Counted from the first letter of the stretch, positions 54,011 to 62,878 are shown. The stretch: 64,000 nucleotides of DNA from Agrococcus jenensis (GCF_003752465.1 NZ_RKHJ01000001.1:2294001-2358000), one strand, 5' to 3'. Made by a program: numbers and translations. The notes: generated by a model not told the origin, from the letters alone.

Positions 54011-54517
54011 ATGACTTCGAGGACCACCACGGCGGCACTGGCCGCCGGACTGCTCGTCATCGCGCTCGCCGGCTGCGCGAGCCCGTCGACCGACTCCAGC
54101 TCGCCGCCGCCTGTGTCGCCCTCCGAGGAGGCGCCGTCGAGCTCCTCCGAGGAGCCCAGCACCTCGGCGATGCTCATGGTCGCCGACTCCGACGTGGGCG
54201 AGATCGTCGTCGACGGCGACGGCATGACCGTCTACATGTTCGACAACGACACCCAGGGCGCCGGCGCGAGCGTGTGCGAGGGGGACTGCGCGACCAATTG
54301 GCCCGCGGTCACCACCGAGTCGGAGGCCCCTGAGGTCGAGGGCGTCACCGGCGAGGTGGGCACGATCGAGGGCGTCGACGGCGCCACGCAGGTGACGCTG
54401 AACGGCTGGCCGCTCTACTCCTTCGCAGGCGACAGCGCCGCGGGCGACGTCGCGGGCCAGGGCGTCGGCGGCGTCTGGTGGGTGCTGTCAACGGCGGGGG
54501 AGCGCATGGCCGAGTGA
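54011..54517 (+). CDS. COG4315-type lipoprotein with YxFxxD repeats
   Basis: The 168-residue protein has a lipobox with Cys22 (IALAGC), a Ser/Pro/Glu linker, and two repeats of the secreted-repeat family: GMTVYMFDNDTQG with CEGDCATNWPAV and GWPLYSFAGDSAAGD with GVGGVWWVL. Its function is unknown, but this family often sits beside ECF sigma and anti-sigma pairs in actinobacteria. It lies on the outer membrane face and may sense or respond to envelope or redox stress. Confidence 0.9.
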   Translation: MTSRTTTAALAAGLLVIALAGCASPSTDSSSPPPVSPSEEAPSSSSEEPSTSAMLMVADSDVGEIVVDGDGMTVYMFDNDTQGAGASVCEGDCATNWPAVTTESEAPEVEGVTGEVGTIEGVDGATQVTLNGWPLYSFAGDSAAGDVAGQGVGGVWWVLSTAGERMAE

Positions 54518-54600
54518 CCGCGTCGGGACGCGCATCCATCCCGGCGCCGCCGATCGATGGACTGGCGGGGCGGAGGGACTGCGGTCATAGACTCCGGCCC

Positions 54601-55308
54601 ATGGACATGCTGGGGGGCGGGCAGATCGCCGCGGCCGGACTCATCGATTGGCGCAAGCTCGCGCAGGGCCTGCACGCCCGCTACGTCATCGACGAGTTCG
54701 CGACGGGTGCGCGCTTCATCACGGCGGTGGGGGAGGCGGGCGACGCGATCGGCCACCACCCCATCGTCTCGATGGGCAGCGGGTACATCGACCTCGAGCT
54801 CATCAGCGACGATGCGATCTACCGCGACGGCGAGGGCACCGAGCACGTCGTCGGCTGGGTCACCCAGCAGGACATCGACCTCGCGCGCAGCATCTCGGAG
54901 GTCGCCGCCGACCACGGGCTCCAGGCCGATCCGGCGTCCGTGAGCCACATCGAGCTCGGCCTCGACACGGCCGGCTCCTCGACCATCGCGCCGGTGTGGG
55001 CCGCGCTGCTCACCGGAAGCGCCGACTCGCAGGGCCGAGGGTCGCCCACCGACGAGATCCGCGACGCCACCGGGCGGGTGCCGAACCTGTGGTTCGGCGA
55101 CGCCGGCGAGGGGTCGGCCTCGCGCCAGCGCTTCCACGTCGAGGTCTACGTCGCCCCCGAGGTGCGCGAGCAGCGGATCGCCGCAGCCGTCGCCGCCGGC
55201 GGGACTGTCGTCGACGACAGCCAGGCGCCCTCGCTGACCGTGATCGCCGATCAGGACGGCAACACGGGCGTCCTCTGCGTCGACGTGTCGGCGGCACCGC
55301 AGAGCTGA
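54601..55308 (+). CDS. Pterin-4a-carbinolamine dehydratase-like / glyoxalase-like (VOC) fusion
   Basis: The 235-residue protein has an N-terminal PCD-type domain (about 15-105: LHARYVIDEFATGARFITAV, GHHPIVSMGSGYIDLEL, TQQDIDLARSISEVA) and a C-terminal VOC-like domain (about 120-230, with WFGDAGEG and FHVEVYVAPE). PCDs dehydrate the pterin carbinolamine, with the His pair GHH acting as catalytic residues. The fused form is seen in actinobacteria but its substrate is unknown. Start ATG 54601. Confidence 0.82.
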   Translation: MDMLGGGQIAAAGLIDWRKLAQGLHARYVIDEFATGARFITAVGEAGDAIGHHPIVSMGSGYIDLELISDDAIYRDGEGTEHVVGWVTQQDIDLARSISEVAADHGLQADPASVSHIELGLDTAGSSTIAPVWAALLTGSADSQGRGSPTDEIRDATGRVPNLWFGDAGEGSASRQRFHVEVYVAPEVREQRIAAAVAAGGTVVDDSQAPSLTVIADQDGNTGVLCVDVSAAPQS

Positions 55309-55341
55309 CGGCGCCGCCGGCCAGCGCGCGGGCGGCGTGGG

Positions 55342-55494
55342 TCAGTCGTCGCGCCCCGTCGCGACGAGCGCGAAGGCACCGAGGAGCGCGAGGATCGACC
55401 CCGTCACGCCGACGGCCGCGACGATGATCGCCAGCATGAACGGGTTGTCCAGCGCGACGCCCGCGTCGTGCGCGGCGGTGGTGATGGTGTGCAT
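55342..55494 (-). CDS. Small single-pass membrane protein
   Basis: The 50-residue protein (MHTITTAAHDAGVALDN at its start) has one hydrophobic helix (about 20-45) and ends RDD. The GAGGGCAG site 3 nt before the ATG makes expression plausible. It was not recognised and stands alone. Confidence 0.5.
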   Translation of the reverse strand: MHTITTAAHDAGVALDNPFMLAIIVAAVGVTGSILALLGAFALVATGRDD

Positions 55495-55575
55495 GGTCTG
55501 CCCTCCAGAGGATCCGACGGAGCGGCAGGTCGACCGCGCCATGTGCTCAGCCTGCCAGCGACCCGGCGCCGCGAC

Positions 55576-57324
55576 CTACTCGACGAGCTTGCCAGCCACC
55601 GAGTCGTCGACGCCCGCCTCCGCGAGCGCCCGGAAGCTCTCCGGGGCCGGCGCGAGGGGCTCGAAGCTGACGCCCCCGCTCGGCGACCACACGAAGTTGC
55701 CCTGCAGGGTCACATCCGTCTCGGGGAAGTCGGCCCGGTTGTGGCAGCCGCGCGTCTCGCGCCGCTCCAACGCGCACTCCAGCGTGGCGCGAGCCGCGAG
55801 CAGCGAGCCGAGCAGGTCGAAGGCATGCGCGAGGTCGTCGAAGCCGGCGATGTCGGGATGCGCGGTGACGTGCTGGGCGCGCTCCTCGAGCACCGCGAGC
55901 GACTCCAGCCCGGCGCGCAGGCCCTGCTCGGTGCGCACGACGCCCGCATGCTCGGACATGAGATCGCGGACGGCGCGCTGCAGCCGGCGCGCGGACTCGT
56001 CGCCGCCATCGCGCAGCAGCGCCGTCATCTCCTGACGAGCGAGCTCGACCGCTGCGGGATCGCGGCGCACCTCGGTGCGCGCGGCGACGTAGGCCGCGGC
56101 GTGCTCGCCGGTGATGCGTCCGTAGACGAGCAGCTCGATGAGCGAGTTGCCGCCGAGGCGGTTCGCGCCGTGCAGTCCCGACGATGCCTCGCCGATCGCG
56201 TAGAGCCCGTCGACGCCGGTGCTGTGGTCGTCGGCCGCGACCCACACGCCGCCCATCGAGTAGTGCGCGGTCGGCGCGATCTCCATCTTCGTCGTGGTGA
56301 TGTCGAGCATCTGCAGGTCGATGAGCGTGCGGTACACCCTCGGCAGCTGCTGCAGGATGCGCTCGCGCGGGAGGTGCGACACGTCGAGGTAGACGCCGCC
56401 CTTCTCGGTGCCGCGCCCCTCCGCGATCTCCGTGAAGCTCGCGAGGGCCACGCGGTCGCGGGTCGACAGCTCCATCCGCTCGGGGTCGTAGCGCTCCATG
56501 TAGCGCTCCCCGAGGGCGTTCGTGAGGATCCCGCCCTCGCCGCGCGCGGCCTCTGACACCAGGGTCCCGGCCGCGTCGTCGGGCTCGAGCAGGCCGGACG
56601 GGTGGAACTGCACGAGCTCGGCGTCGCGGATCCGCGCCCCGGCGAGGGCGGCCAGCCGGAAGGTGTCGCCGGTGTTCTCGTCCCGGCGCGACGACGTGTG
56701 CCGCCAGATGCGCGTGTGCCCGCCTGCGGCCAGGATCACGGCATCCGCGTGGATCTGCACGGGCGTGCCGTCCACGATGTCGAAGCCATAGGCGCCGAAG
56801 ATCGTGCCGTCGGCGACCAGGAGGCGCGTGATGTAGATCGTGTCGATGATCTGCACCTGCAGGGCGGCGGCACGGCGCATCAGCGTGCGCTGCAGCTCGA
56901 GGCCGGTGTAGTCGCCGGCGTAGGCCGTGCGGCGGTAGGTGTGGGCGCCGAAGAAGCGCTGCGAGATGCGGCCGTCCTCCTCGCGCGCGAACGGCATGCC
57001 CCACTCCTCGAGCTCCGCGATCGCGCGTGCGGCGCCCTGCGCGACGGTCTCGACGATGGCCGGGTCGGCGAGGAAGTACGACTCGCGCAGCGTGTCGGCG
57101 GCGTGCTGCTGCCAGGTGTCCTCGTGATCCATCGTCGCGAGGGCGGCGTTCATCCCGCCCGCGGCGAGCGTCGTGTGGGCGTCGTGCTTGCGTCGCTTGC
57201 CGACGGCGAGCACCTGGACGCCCTGCTGCGCGAGCTCGATGGAGGCGCGCAGCCCGGCGCCGCCGGTGCCGATGACGAGGACGGAGGTCGAGAGGATGCG
57301 CTCGGACGTGTGCGGTGCGGTCAT
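55576..57324 (-). CDS. FAD-dependent oxidoreductase, SdhA/FrdA-like flavoprotein without partner subunits
   Basis: The 582-residue protein has an N-terminal FAD site (VLVIGTGGAGLRASIEL), the flavoprotein motifs VILAAGGHTRIW, VQFHPSGLLEP and IAPTAHYSMGGV of succinate dehydrogenase/fumarate reductase/L-aspartate oxidase, and a C-terminal RRETRGCHNRADF helical domain. No iron-sulfur or membrane subunits are nearby, so it may act as an orphan fumarate reductase-like or L-aspartate oxidase-like enzyme. A divergent LysR gene probably regulates it. Confidence 0.88.
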   Translation of the reverse strand: MTAPHTSERILSTSVLVIGTGGAGLRASIELAQQGVQVLAVGKRRKHDAHTTLAAGGMNAALATMDHEDTWQQHAADTLRESYFLADPAIVETVAQGAARAIAELEEWGMPFAREEDGRISQRFFGAHTYRRTAYAGDYTGLELQRTLMRRAAALQVQIIDTIYITRLLVADGTIFGAYGFDIVDGTPVQIHADAVILAAGGHTRIWRHTSSRRDENTGDTFRLAALAGARIRDAELVQFHPSGLLEPDDAAGTLVSEAARGEGGILTNALGERYMERYDPERMELSTRDRVALASFTEIAEGRGTEKGGVYLDVSHLPRERILQQLPRVYRTLIDLQMLDITTTKMEIAPTAHYSMGGVWVAADDHSTGVDGLYAIGEASSGLHGANRLGGNSLIELLVYGRITGEHAAAYVAARTEVRRDPAAVELARQEMTALLRDGGDESARRLQRAVRDLMSEHAGVVRTEQGLRAGLESLAVLEERAQHVTAHPDIAGFDDLAHAFDLLGSLLAARATLECALERRETRGCHNRADFPETDVTLQGNFVWSPSGGVSFEPLAPAPESFRALAEAGVDDSVAGKLVE

Positions 57325-57350
57325 GTCTCCACGGTACGAAGGCGGACGTG

Positions 57351-57365
57351 ATGCGTCCAATGCAT
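57351..57365. promoter_or_regulatory. LysR-type binding box between flavoprotein and LysR genes
   Basis: ATGCGTCCAATGCAT contains a T-N11-A palindrome (TGC-N7-GCA), the usual LysR recognition form, in the 76-nt divergent gap. Confidence 0.5.
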
Positions 57366-57400
57366 AGTTTGGGTCAGGCTCATGCGGATACGCTATGGGC

Positions 57401-58369
57401 ATGAAGATCGAGCAGCTCCGTTCCTTCGAGGCCGTCGCTCGCATCGGCAGCTTCACGAGAGCGGCTGAGGAGCTCTTCCTCGCACAGCCGTCGTTGAGCA
57501 GGCAGATCGCCGCGCTGGAGGACGAGGCCGGCACCCCGCTGCTCCACCGGGCGCCCGCAGGCGTGACGCTCACGCCGGCGGGGGAGGTGCTGCTGCCGAT
57601 CGCGCGCCGCATGCTCGCCGACGCGAGCGCCGCTCGTGAGCAGCTCGACGAGCTCGCCGGGCTCCGCCGCGGCAGCGTGCGCCTCGGCGCCCCGCCGACG
57701 CTGTGCGTGTCGCTCGTGGCCGACGTGCTGGCGGCGTATCGCGCAGCGCATCCCGACATCGAGCTGCACATCACCGAAGGCGGCTCCCGCTCGCTCGTGC
57801 AGGCGATGGACGAGGGAGCGCTCGACCTCGCGCTCGTGGTGACGCGCGGTGCGGGGGCGATGGCGCCGGGCACGGAGCTCGTGCCGCTGCTGTCGGAGGA
57901 GCTGGTGGTGATCTCGTCGGCCGCGCGAGGGAGCGCGGGGGAGGGGCTGCTCCCGGCGCGCCGCGGGGTCACGCTGGCGCAGCTCGCGACGATGCCGCAG
58001 GTGGCGTTCAACCGCAGCTACGACCTCCGCGTCGCGACCGACGCCGCGTTCGCGTCGGCCGGGCTCACGCCGACGATCGCGGTGGAGGGCGCCGAGATGG
58101 ATGCGGTGCTGCGGTTCGTCGAGCGCGGGATCGGGGTGGCGGTCGTGCCCGCGATGGTCGTCATCGATCGTCCCGGGCTGCGGAGCATGAGGCTCCTGCG
58201 CCCGCAGCTCTCGCGCACCGTGAACCTCGCCCGCCGCACGGGCGTCGGCCCGTCCGCGGCGGCCGCCGCGATGCAGGACGTCATCTTCGAGATGGTCGCC
58301 CGCGTCGCGGCGCCCGGCACGGAGCTCGCGGACCGCGTCGACGTCGCGCCGCGTGGCGAGCGCGACTGA
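57401..58369 (+). CDS. LysR family transcriptional regulator
   Basis: The 322-residue protein has the N-terminal winged helix (MKIEQLRSFEAVARIGSFTRAAEELFLAQPS and SRQIAALEDE, read separately) and a periplasmic-binding-like effector domain from about residue 90. It is divergent from the flavoprotein gene and a LysR-type box lies between them, so autoregulation and control of that gene are likely. An ATG at 57395 adds two residues. Confidence 0.9.
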   Translation: MKIEQLRSFEAVARIGSFTRAAEELFLAQPSLSRQIAALEDEAGTPLLHRAPAGVTLTPAGEVLLPIARRMLADASAAREQLDELAGLRRGSVRLGAPPTLCVSLVADVLAAYRAAHPDIELHITEGGSRSLVQAMDEGALDLALVVTRGAGAMAPGTELVPLLSEELVVISSAARGSAGEGLLPARRGVTLAQLATMPQVAFNRSYDLRVATDAAFASAGLTPTIAVEGAEMDAVLRFVERGIGVAVVPAMVVIDRPGLRSMRLLRPQLSRTVNLARRTGVGPSAAAAAMQDVIFEMVARVAAPGTELADRVDVAPRGERD

Positions 58370-58448
58370 GCCTCCGAAGACGCGGGTGCGCAGGACGACC
58401 AGGTAGCCGATCGGCGGCAGCAGCACCGCGTGCTGCACCCATCCGCGC

Positions 58449-58835
58449 TCAGCCGCGGAAGTCGCCGACCTGCTGCTCGACCGGAACCGTGCCCTCCACG
58501 ACGACGCTGCCGGTGTGCGCGGTCGTGACGGTCTCGACCAGCACGATGTGCACCTCCTCGTCGGCGATCGGGTTGTGCTGCATCCCGCGGGGCACCACGT
58601 ACAGCTGGCCGGGGCCGAGCACCACCTCACGGTCGTCGGGGAGCTGGATGCGAAGGCGGCCCGAGATCACGAGGAACATCTCGTCCTCGTGCTCGTGCGC
58701 ATGCCAGACGAGCTCGCCGAGCAGCTTCGCGACCTTCACGTACTGGTCGTTCACTCGAGCGATCACACGGGGTGTCCAGTGCGCGTCAACCGCTTCCAGC
58801 TCGGCGGACAGGTCGACTCCGGGGATCTGCGTCAT
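58449..58835 (-). CDS. Cupin domain protein
   Basis: The 128-residue single-domain cupin has [17 protein letters not shown] (metal-ligand His and Glu) and a second motif in [14 protein letters not shown]. The metal and substrate are unknown. Start ATG 58835, preceded by AGGATGGTG. It is monocistronic between the LysR gene and the CrtI gene. Confidence 0.88.
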   Translation of the reverse strand: MTQIPGVDLSAELEAVDAHWTPRVIARVNDQYVKVAKLLGELVWHAHEHEDEMFLVISGRLRIQLPDDREVVLGPGQLYVVPRGMQHNPIADEEVHIVLVETVTTAHTGSVVVEGTVPVEQQVGDFRG

Positions 58836-58923
58836 GGCACCATCCTGCGTGGTCGCCCATGGCGACAGCGGCACGGCGCTCGATCTCTTCGGACGACGTA
58901 GGGGACCGGCTGACAGGTGTGGC

Positions 58924-60336
58924 TCACGCCGGATGGCGCGCCAAGAGCTTCGAGACCCCGATCATCGCACCGCCGAGCACCGCCGGGATCCCGCCGCCGG
59001 GATGCACGGATGCGCCCACCCGCCAGAGCCACGGCGTGCGGACATCGTGGTGCGGCGGCCGGTGCAGCGGCCCGCTCATCCAGAGCGGTCGGGCCGCGCC
59101 GTAGAGGGCGCCGTGAGGCTCGCCGAACGATCCGAAGTACCTCGGATCGAGCACGGTGCTGTCGACCATCCCGTCGGTCACCGGGGCGTCGAGACCCATC
59201 GCCGCCGAGATGCGATCGACCTCCCGGCGCACGAACGGATGCTCTGCCGTGTACTCCCGCCCGTCTGCAGGAGCCGTGAGCAGGACGGCGAGCGTGCTGC
59301 GCCCGTTCGGGTACACCTCACCCGCGCGGTAGTGGTTGACGAACGCCATGGTGTCGGCCGGCTCATCGCCGGCAGCCAGGCTGCGGTGCAGCGCAGCGGG
59401 CTCCCGGGGCAGGACGATGCTGTGCGCGGCGAGCCCCTCTGGGAGCGGCTCGCGGAGCACGCCGTAGATGGCGACGGCAGAGCAAGAGAGCGTGCGCGGT
59501 CGGCGCGGCGCCCGGTCGCGACCGAGCAGCGCGTCGACCCGCTCCGCGTCGAGGGCGCTGACCACGAGGTCGGCGCGATGCTCTGCGTCGGTGGTGCTGA
59601 CCCAGCCTCGTCGGATGCGGGTGACCGTCTCACCCGTCCGCACCTCCACGCCTGCGGCCTCCGCCAGCCGCCGCAGCGCGAGCGCGATCTCGAAGACGCC
59701 GCCGCGGGGCACCCAGACGCCCGACTGGGCCATGACCGCCGGCATGCTCGCGTACAGCGCCGGCGTGCGCGCGGGGGAGACGCCCGCGTTCAGGGTGTGG
59801 ATGGCGATGATCTCGCGCAGCCCGTCGGGCAGCCAGGGGAGGCTGTCGAGGTAGGCGCGCGTGCTGAGCCGCGTGCCGTAGACGCCGAGCAGCCGCCGCA
59901 GCGCCGGCAGCGAGGCTCGGTCGAGGGGATCGGCGACGAGCAGGGCGGTGACGTCGTCGGTGAGCGGCGCGTGGACGTCGCTGAAGCGCTGCCAGGCGGG
60001 GAACCACGGATGGTCGGGCTCGACCGGCAGCGTCGTCGTGTGGCCGTCGTAGTAGTAGCGACCGACCTCGGGCAGTCGCTGCAGCTCGAGCTCGCCGGCG
60101 TCGGCGACCGCTCGCGGTCCCGAGTCCAGTCGGCGGAGCAGCCGCTCCCAGACGCCCGGGAAGGTGACGAGCGACGGACCGGTGTCGATGCGCTCGCCGT
60201 CGATCTCGATGCGGCGGCTCTTGCCGCCGACCGTCTCCGCGGCCTCCAGCAGCGTCACCCGGTGCCCGGCGTGCGCGAGCAGCGCGGCCGCGGCGAGACC
60301 TCCGAGCCCGGCTCCGACGACGACGACGCGGCTCAC
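58924..60336 (-). CDS. CrtI-type phytoene desaturase / carotenoid FAD oxidoreductase
   Basis: The 470-residue FAD enzyme has the N-terminal dinucleotide motif [21 protein letters not shown], the CrtI-type [15 protein letters not shown] segment, and a C-terminal [19 protein letters not shown]. It acts on carotenoid precursors in or at the membrane. The GTG start overlaps the UbiA stop by 4 bases. No crtB or crtE is present in the window, so its exact step is unassigned. Confidence 0.85.
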   Translation of the reverse strand: MSRVVVVGAGLGGLAAAALLAHAGHRVTLLEAAETVGGKSRRIEIDGERIDTGPSLVTFPGVWERLLRRLDSGPRAVADAGELELQRLPEVGRYYYDGHTTTLPVEPDHPWFPAWQRFSDVHAPLTDDVTALLVADPLDRASLPALRRLLGVYGTRLSTRAYLDSLPWLPDGLREIIAIHTLNAGVSPARTPALYASMPAVMAQSGVWVPRGGVFEIALALRRLAEAAGVEVRTGETVTRIRRGWVSTTDAEHRADLVVSALDAERVDALLGRDRAPRRPRTLSCSAVAIYGVLREPLPEGLAAHSIVLPREPAALHRSLAAGDEPADTMAFVNHYRAGEVYPNGRSTLAVLLTAPADGREYTAEHPFVRREVDRISAAMGLDAPVTDGMVDSTVLDPRYFGSFGEPHGALYGAARPLWMSGPLHRPPHHDVRTPWLWRVGASVHPGGGIPAVLGGAMIGVSKLLARHPA

Positions 60337-61142
60337 GGGTACATCCCGAAGAACATGGCGGCGAGCAGGATGCCGCTGGCGACGGAGCCCGCGATGTAGG
60401 GGAACGCGACCGACAGCGGGTAGAGGCGGTGCCCGGTCGCGGGGGTCGGTCGCCGCAGCAGCAGGACGACGAGCGCGCCGGCGATGACGAGGTTGACGGC
60501 GGCGACGGGCAGGCTCACGGTGGCGAAGAGCACCGTCGACGCGAGCCACCACGCACCGCTCCACACGGCGGTGCCGCGGGCGCCGAGCAGCACGGCCGTG
60601 GTCGTGATCCCGACCTGGCGGTCCTCCTCGATGTCCTGCACGGCGTCGAACGCGTGCTTGGCGACGCTCCAGGCGAGCAGCCCCGCGACCGCCGGCCACA
60701 CGGGCTGCGCGTCGAGCGCGAGCGGCATGAACAGCAGCGGCAGCCCGTAGGCGGCGTTGCTGAGCGAGTCGACGAAGGGCCGCTGCTTGAAGCGCAGCGG
60801 GGGAGCGGAGTAGCAGACGAAGACGCCCGCGTAGAGCGCGATCACCGCGATGGCGGCGGGCGGCAGCGCGACCGCGAAGTAGGCGAGGAAGGGCAGGTTC
60901 GACGCCACGACGCCCCACGCGATGAGGCGCACCTCGCGGGGCTCGATGCGCGCGCCCTCGATCGATCCCTTCCGCGGGTTCAAGGCGTCGGTGTCCTGGT
61001 CGAAGATGTCGTTGACGCCGTAGATCAGCAGGTTGAAGGGGAGCGTCAGCCACAGGATGAGCGGGATCGCCGCGACGTCGAGCAGCTGTCCCGTGAGCCA
61101 CATGCCGAGCAGGCCGCCGCCGACGGTGTTGATCCACAGCAC
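60333..61142 (-). CDS. UbiA family prenyltransferase (lycopene elongase-like), start uncertain
   Basis: The 269-residue protein, counted from GTG 61142, has seven to eight membrane helices and two Asp-rich motifs, NDIFDQDTD (first) and DIEEDRQVG (second), as in UbiA/CrtEb-type prenyltransferases. Paired with a CrtI-type gene it may make C50 carotenoids. The codons upstream of 61142 in the same frame read LGRLVQISRP, which looks like the native N-terminus, yet the frame is open to 61490 with no ATG, GTG or TTG. A noncanonical start, frameshift or sequence error is possible. Confidence 0.8.
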   Translation of the reverse strand: MLWINTVGGGLLGMWLTGQLLDVAAIPLILWLTLPFNLLIYGVNDIFDQDTDALNPRKGSIEGARIEPREVRLIAWGVVASNLPFLAYFAVALPPAAIAVIALYAGVFVCYSAPPLRFKQRPFVDSLSNAAYGLPLLFMPLALDAQPVWPAVAGLLAWSVAKHAFDAVQDIEEDRQVGITTTAVLLGARGTAVWSGAWWLASTVLFATVSLPVAAVNLVIAGALVVLLLRRPTPATGHRLYPLSVAFPYIAGSVASGILLAAMFFGMYP

Positions 61143-61563
61143 GGGCCGCGAGATCTGGACGAGGCGGCCGAGCCTCGACCGCGCCTCGGACGAACCCGTC
61201 CGGGGCCGAGCCTGCTCAGCGATGGCGGCGCTCGAGGCGTGTGCGGGCTGCCGCAGCGCGGTGATCGTCGATGGCGGTGCTCCTCGGACGGGACGAGGGC
61301 GTGAGCTGCTCCCGTCTGCCGCGATCGTAGCGCCGCCTTCCGGGCGCGACGCCTGCGTCGGGCGCGTCGCCGCTCCGTCGAGCTCGCTAAGGGATGCCTC
61401 GGCGGCGGCAAAGGGCTCTGCCGCTGAGACGGGGGTGTGGTCCGGGGAGCCGCGTCGCCGTCCGAGGATCGCGGCTGGGTATCGGGGATATCAACGTAGG
61501 TGGCGAACTCGTGCATCGCGCCGTACCTGCATCGCGAGCGGGGTCGTGAGCTAGCGTCGGCAT
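61143..61563. other. 421-nt gap between UbiA and GNAT genes
   Basis: This holds the start-less upstream extension of the UbiA frame (61143-61490, minus) and the presumed promoters of UbiA and the plus-strand GNAT gene. No RNA gene, terminator or conserved protein was recognised in the rest. Confidence 0.55.
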
Positions 61564-62220
61564 GTGCTGTCGTACCCTCCGCTGAACGTTCGCGTCACGA
61601 CGCCGAGGATCCAGTTGGCGGGAGCCACCGACGAGCTGCTTGCCGAGCTGCAGCAAGTGGTGCACGACGGGAAGGCGACGGCAGATCCGGCACCGTATGA
61701 CGATCCCATGTCGCTCTACGAGGCGGATCCAGACGTCCGCGTGCGCAAGTGGCTGCAGGCCATCTGGCGTGGCCGCGGCTCCGTCACGCCTGACTTCTGG
61801 CGCCTGCAGTTCGTCGTCGTCGTCGACGGACGCCCGGTCGGCATGCAGGACCTGATCGGCGATCGCTTCAGTACCTATGGCACTGCGGTGTCGTTCTCGT
61901 GGCTCTCCAGCGATGAACGGCGACGCGGAATCGGCGTCGAGATGCGCCAGGCGATCCTCCATCTGGCCTTCGACGGGTTCGGTGCATCGGAGGCGACCAC
62001 GGAAGCATTCCTCGACAACGCCGGATCGGACGGCGTGTCTCGGTCCGTCGGGTACGAGCCCAATGGACTGGTGTGGGCGAGCCGTCGCGGCGAACCTGGC
62101 CTGATGCAACGGTGGCGTTTGACACGCGAGGCCTGGCTCGAGAGACGACGTGACGACATCGACCTGCGCGGTGTTGAGGACTGCAAGGCGACCCTCGGGT
62201 TGACCGCCATGAACACGTGA
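61564..62220 (+). CDS. RimJ/RimL-like GNAT acetyltransferase, compositionally different
   Basis: The 218-residue protein has FVVVVDGRPVGMQDLIGD followed by WLSSDERRRGIGVEMRQAIL, the acetyl-CoA binding loop and flanking strands of RimJ/RimL-type GNATs. Codon choice is less GC-biased than in surrounding genes (for example CAA, TTG and ACG/ATC mixes), suggesting recent acquisition. The start is GTG at 61564. The substrate is unknown. Confidence 0.8.
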   Translation: MLSYPPLNVRVTTPRIQLAGATDELLAELQQVVHDGKATADPAPYDDPMSLYEADPDVRVRKWLQAIWRGRGSVTPDFWRLQFVVVVDGRPVGMQDLIGDRFSTYGTAVSFSWLSSDERRRGIGVEMRQAILHLAFDGFGASEATTEAFLDNAGSDGVSRSVGYEPNGLVWASRRGEPGLMQRWRLTREAWLERRRDDIDLRGVEDCKATLGLTAMNT

Positions 62221-62313
62221 ACAGGGCGCCATGGACGGCGAGCGTCTCGCGCGGCCCAGGATGACCAGGTCGAGAGACCTCACGAACGGGGGTACCGCTC
62301 ACTGCAATCCGAC

Positions 62314-62327
62314 ATAATGTGCATTAT
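62314..62327. promoter_or_regulatory. AT-rich inverted repeat ATAATG-TG-CATTAT
   Basis: ATAATG and CATTAT are exact complements separated by two bases. The AT-rich stretch stands out in this GC-rich window and could be an operator; it lies 51 nt from the stop-side of the GNAT gene 62378-62878. Confidence 0.4.
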
Positions 62328-62377
62328 CGGCGATGCGCAACGAGCCGGATCGCAGTGCTCAGCACACTTGGCTGGTC

Positions 62378-62878
62378 TCAGCCCGCGGCGAGCTGCTCGA
62401 GCACGTCGCCCGTGAGCCGCTGCGTCGTCCACTCGTCGAGCGGCGCCGCGCCGATCGCGCGGTAGAAGCCGATCGACGGCTCGTTCCAGTCGAGCACCGT
62501 CCACTCGAAGCGTCGGTAGCCGCGCTCGACGCACACGGCGGCCAGCGCCGCCATGAGCGCTCGCCCGTAGCCGCGGCCGCGCTGCGACTCGTCGACGTAC
62601 AGGTCCTCGAGCCAGACGCCGTGCGTGCCGGTCCACGTCGAGTATGTGAGGAACCAGATCGCGATGCCGACGAGCGTGCCGTCGCGCTCGACGACGTGCG
62701 CGAAGGCGCGCGGCTCGTCCCCGAAGAGCGTCTGCGTGAGCAGCTCGGCCGTGTTCTCGACGGCGTCGGGCTCCCGCTCGTAGACCGCGAGCTCGTGGAT
62801 CAGGGCCAGGATGCCCGGCTCGTCGCCGGGGCGCGCGGTGCGCAGCAGGGCGCCGTCGGGCAGGGTTCGGGAGGTCAC
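62378..62878 (-). CDS. GNAT acetyltransferase (diamine acetyltransferase-like)
   Basis: The 166-residue protein has ALLRTARPGDEPGILALIHELAVYE, the acetyl-CoA segment LEDLYVDESQRGRGYGRALM and a final YRAIGAAPLDEW, the layout of spermidine/spermine or thialysine acetyltransferases. The polyamine substrate is inferred only by family. It starts with GTG at 62878, divergent from the M20 peptidase. Confidence 0.87.
   Translation of the reverse strand: MTSRTLPDGALLRTARPGDEPGILALIHELAVYEREPDAVENTAELLTQTLFGDEPRAFAHVVERDGTLVGIAIWFLTYSTWTGTHGVWLEDLYVDESQRGRGYGRALMAALAAVCVERGYRRFEWTVLDWNEPSIGFYRAIGAAPLDEWTTQRLTGDVLEQLAAG

Noticed and set aside
58370..58448. Short minus-strand open stretch that reads as a hydrophobic peptide downstream of the LysR gene
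   Set aside because: It lacks a plausible start and stop of its own and no homologue was recognised; probably chance.
62280..62330. Upstream or downstream extension of GNAT 62378-62878 across the AT-rich repeat
   Set aside because: It is in another frame without GNAT motifs; the real gene stops at 62378.
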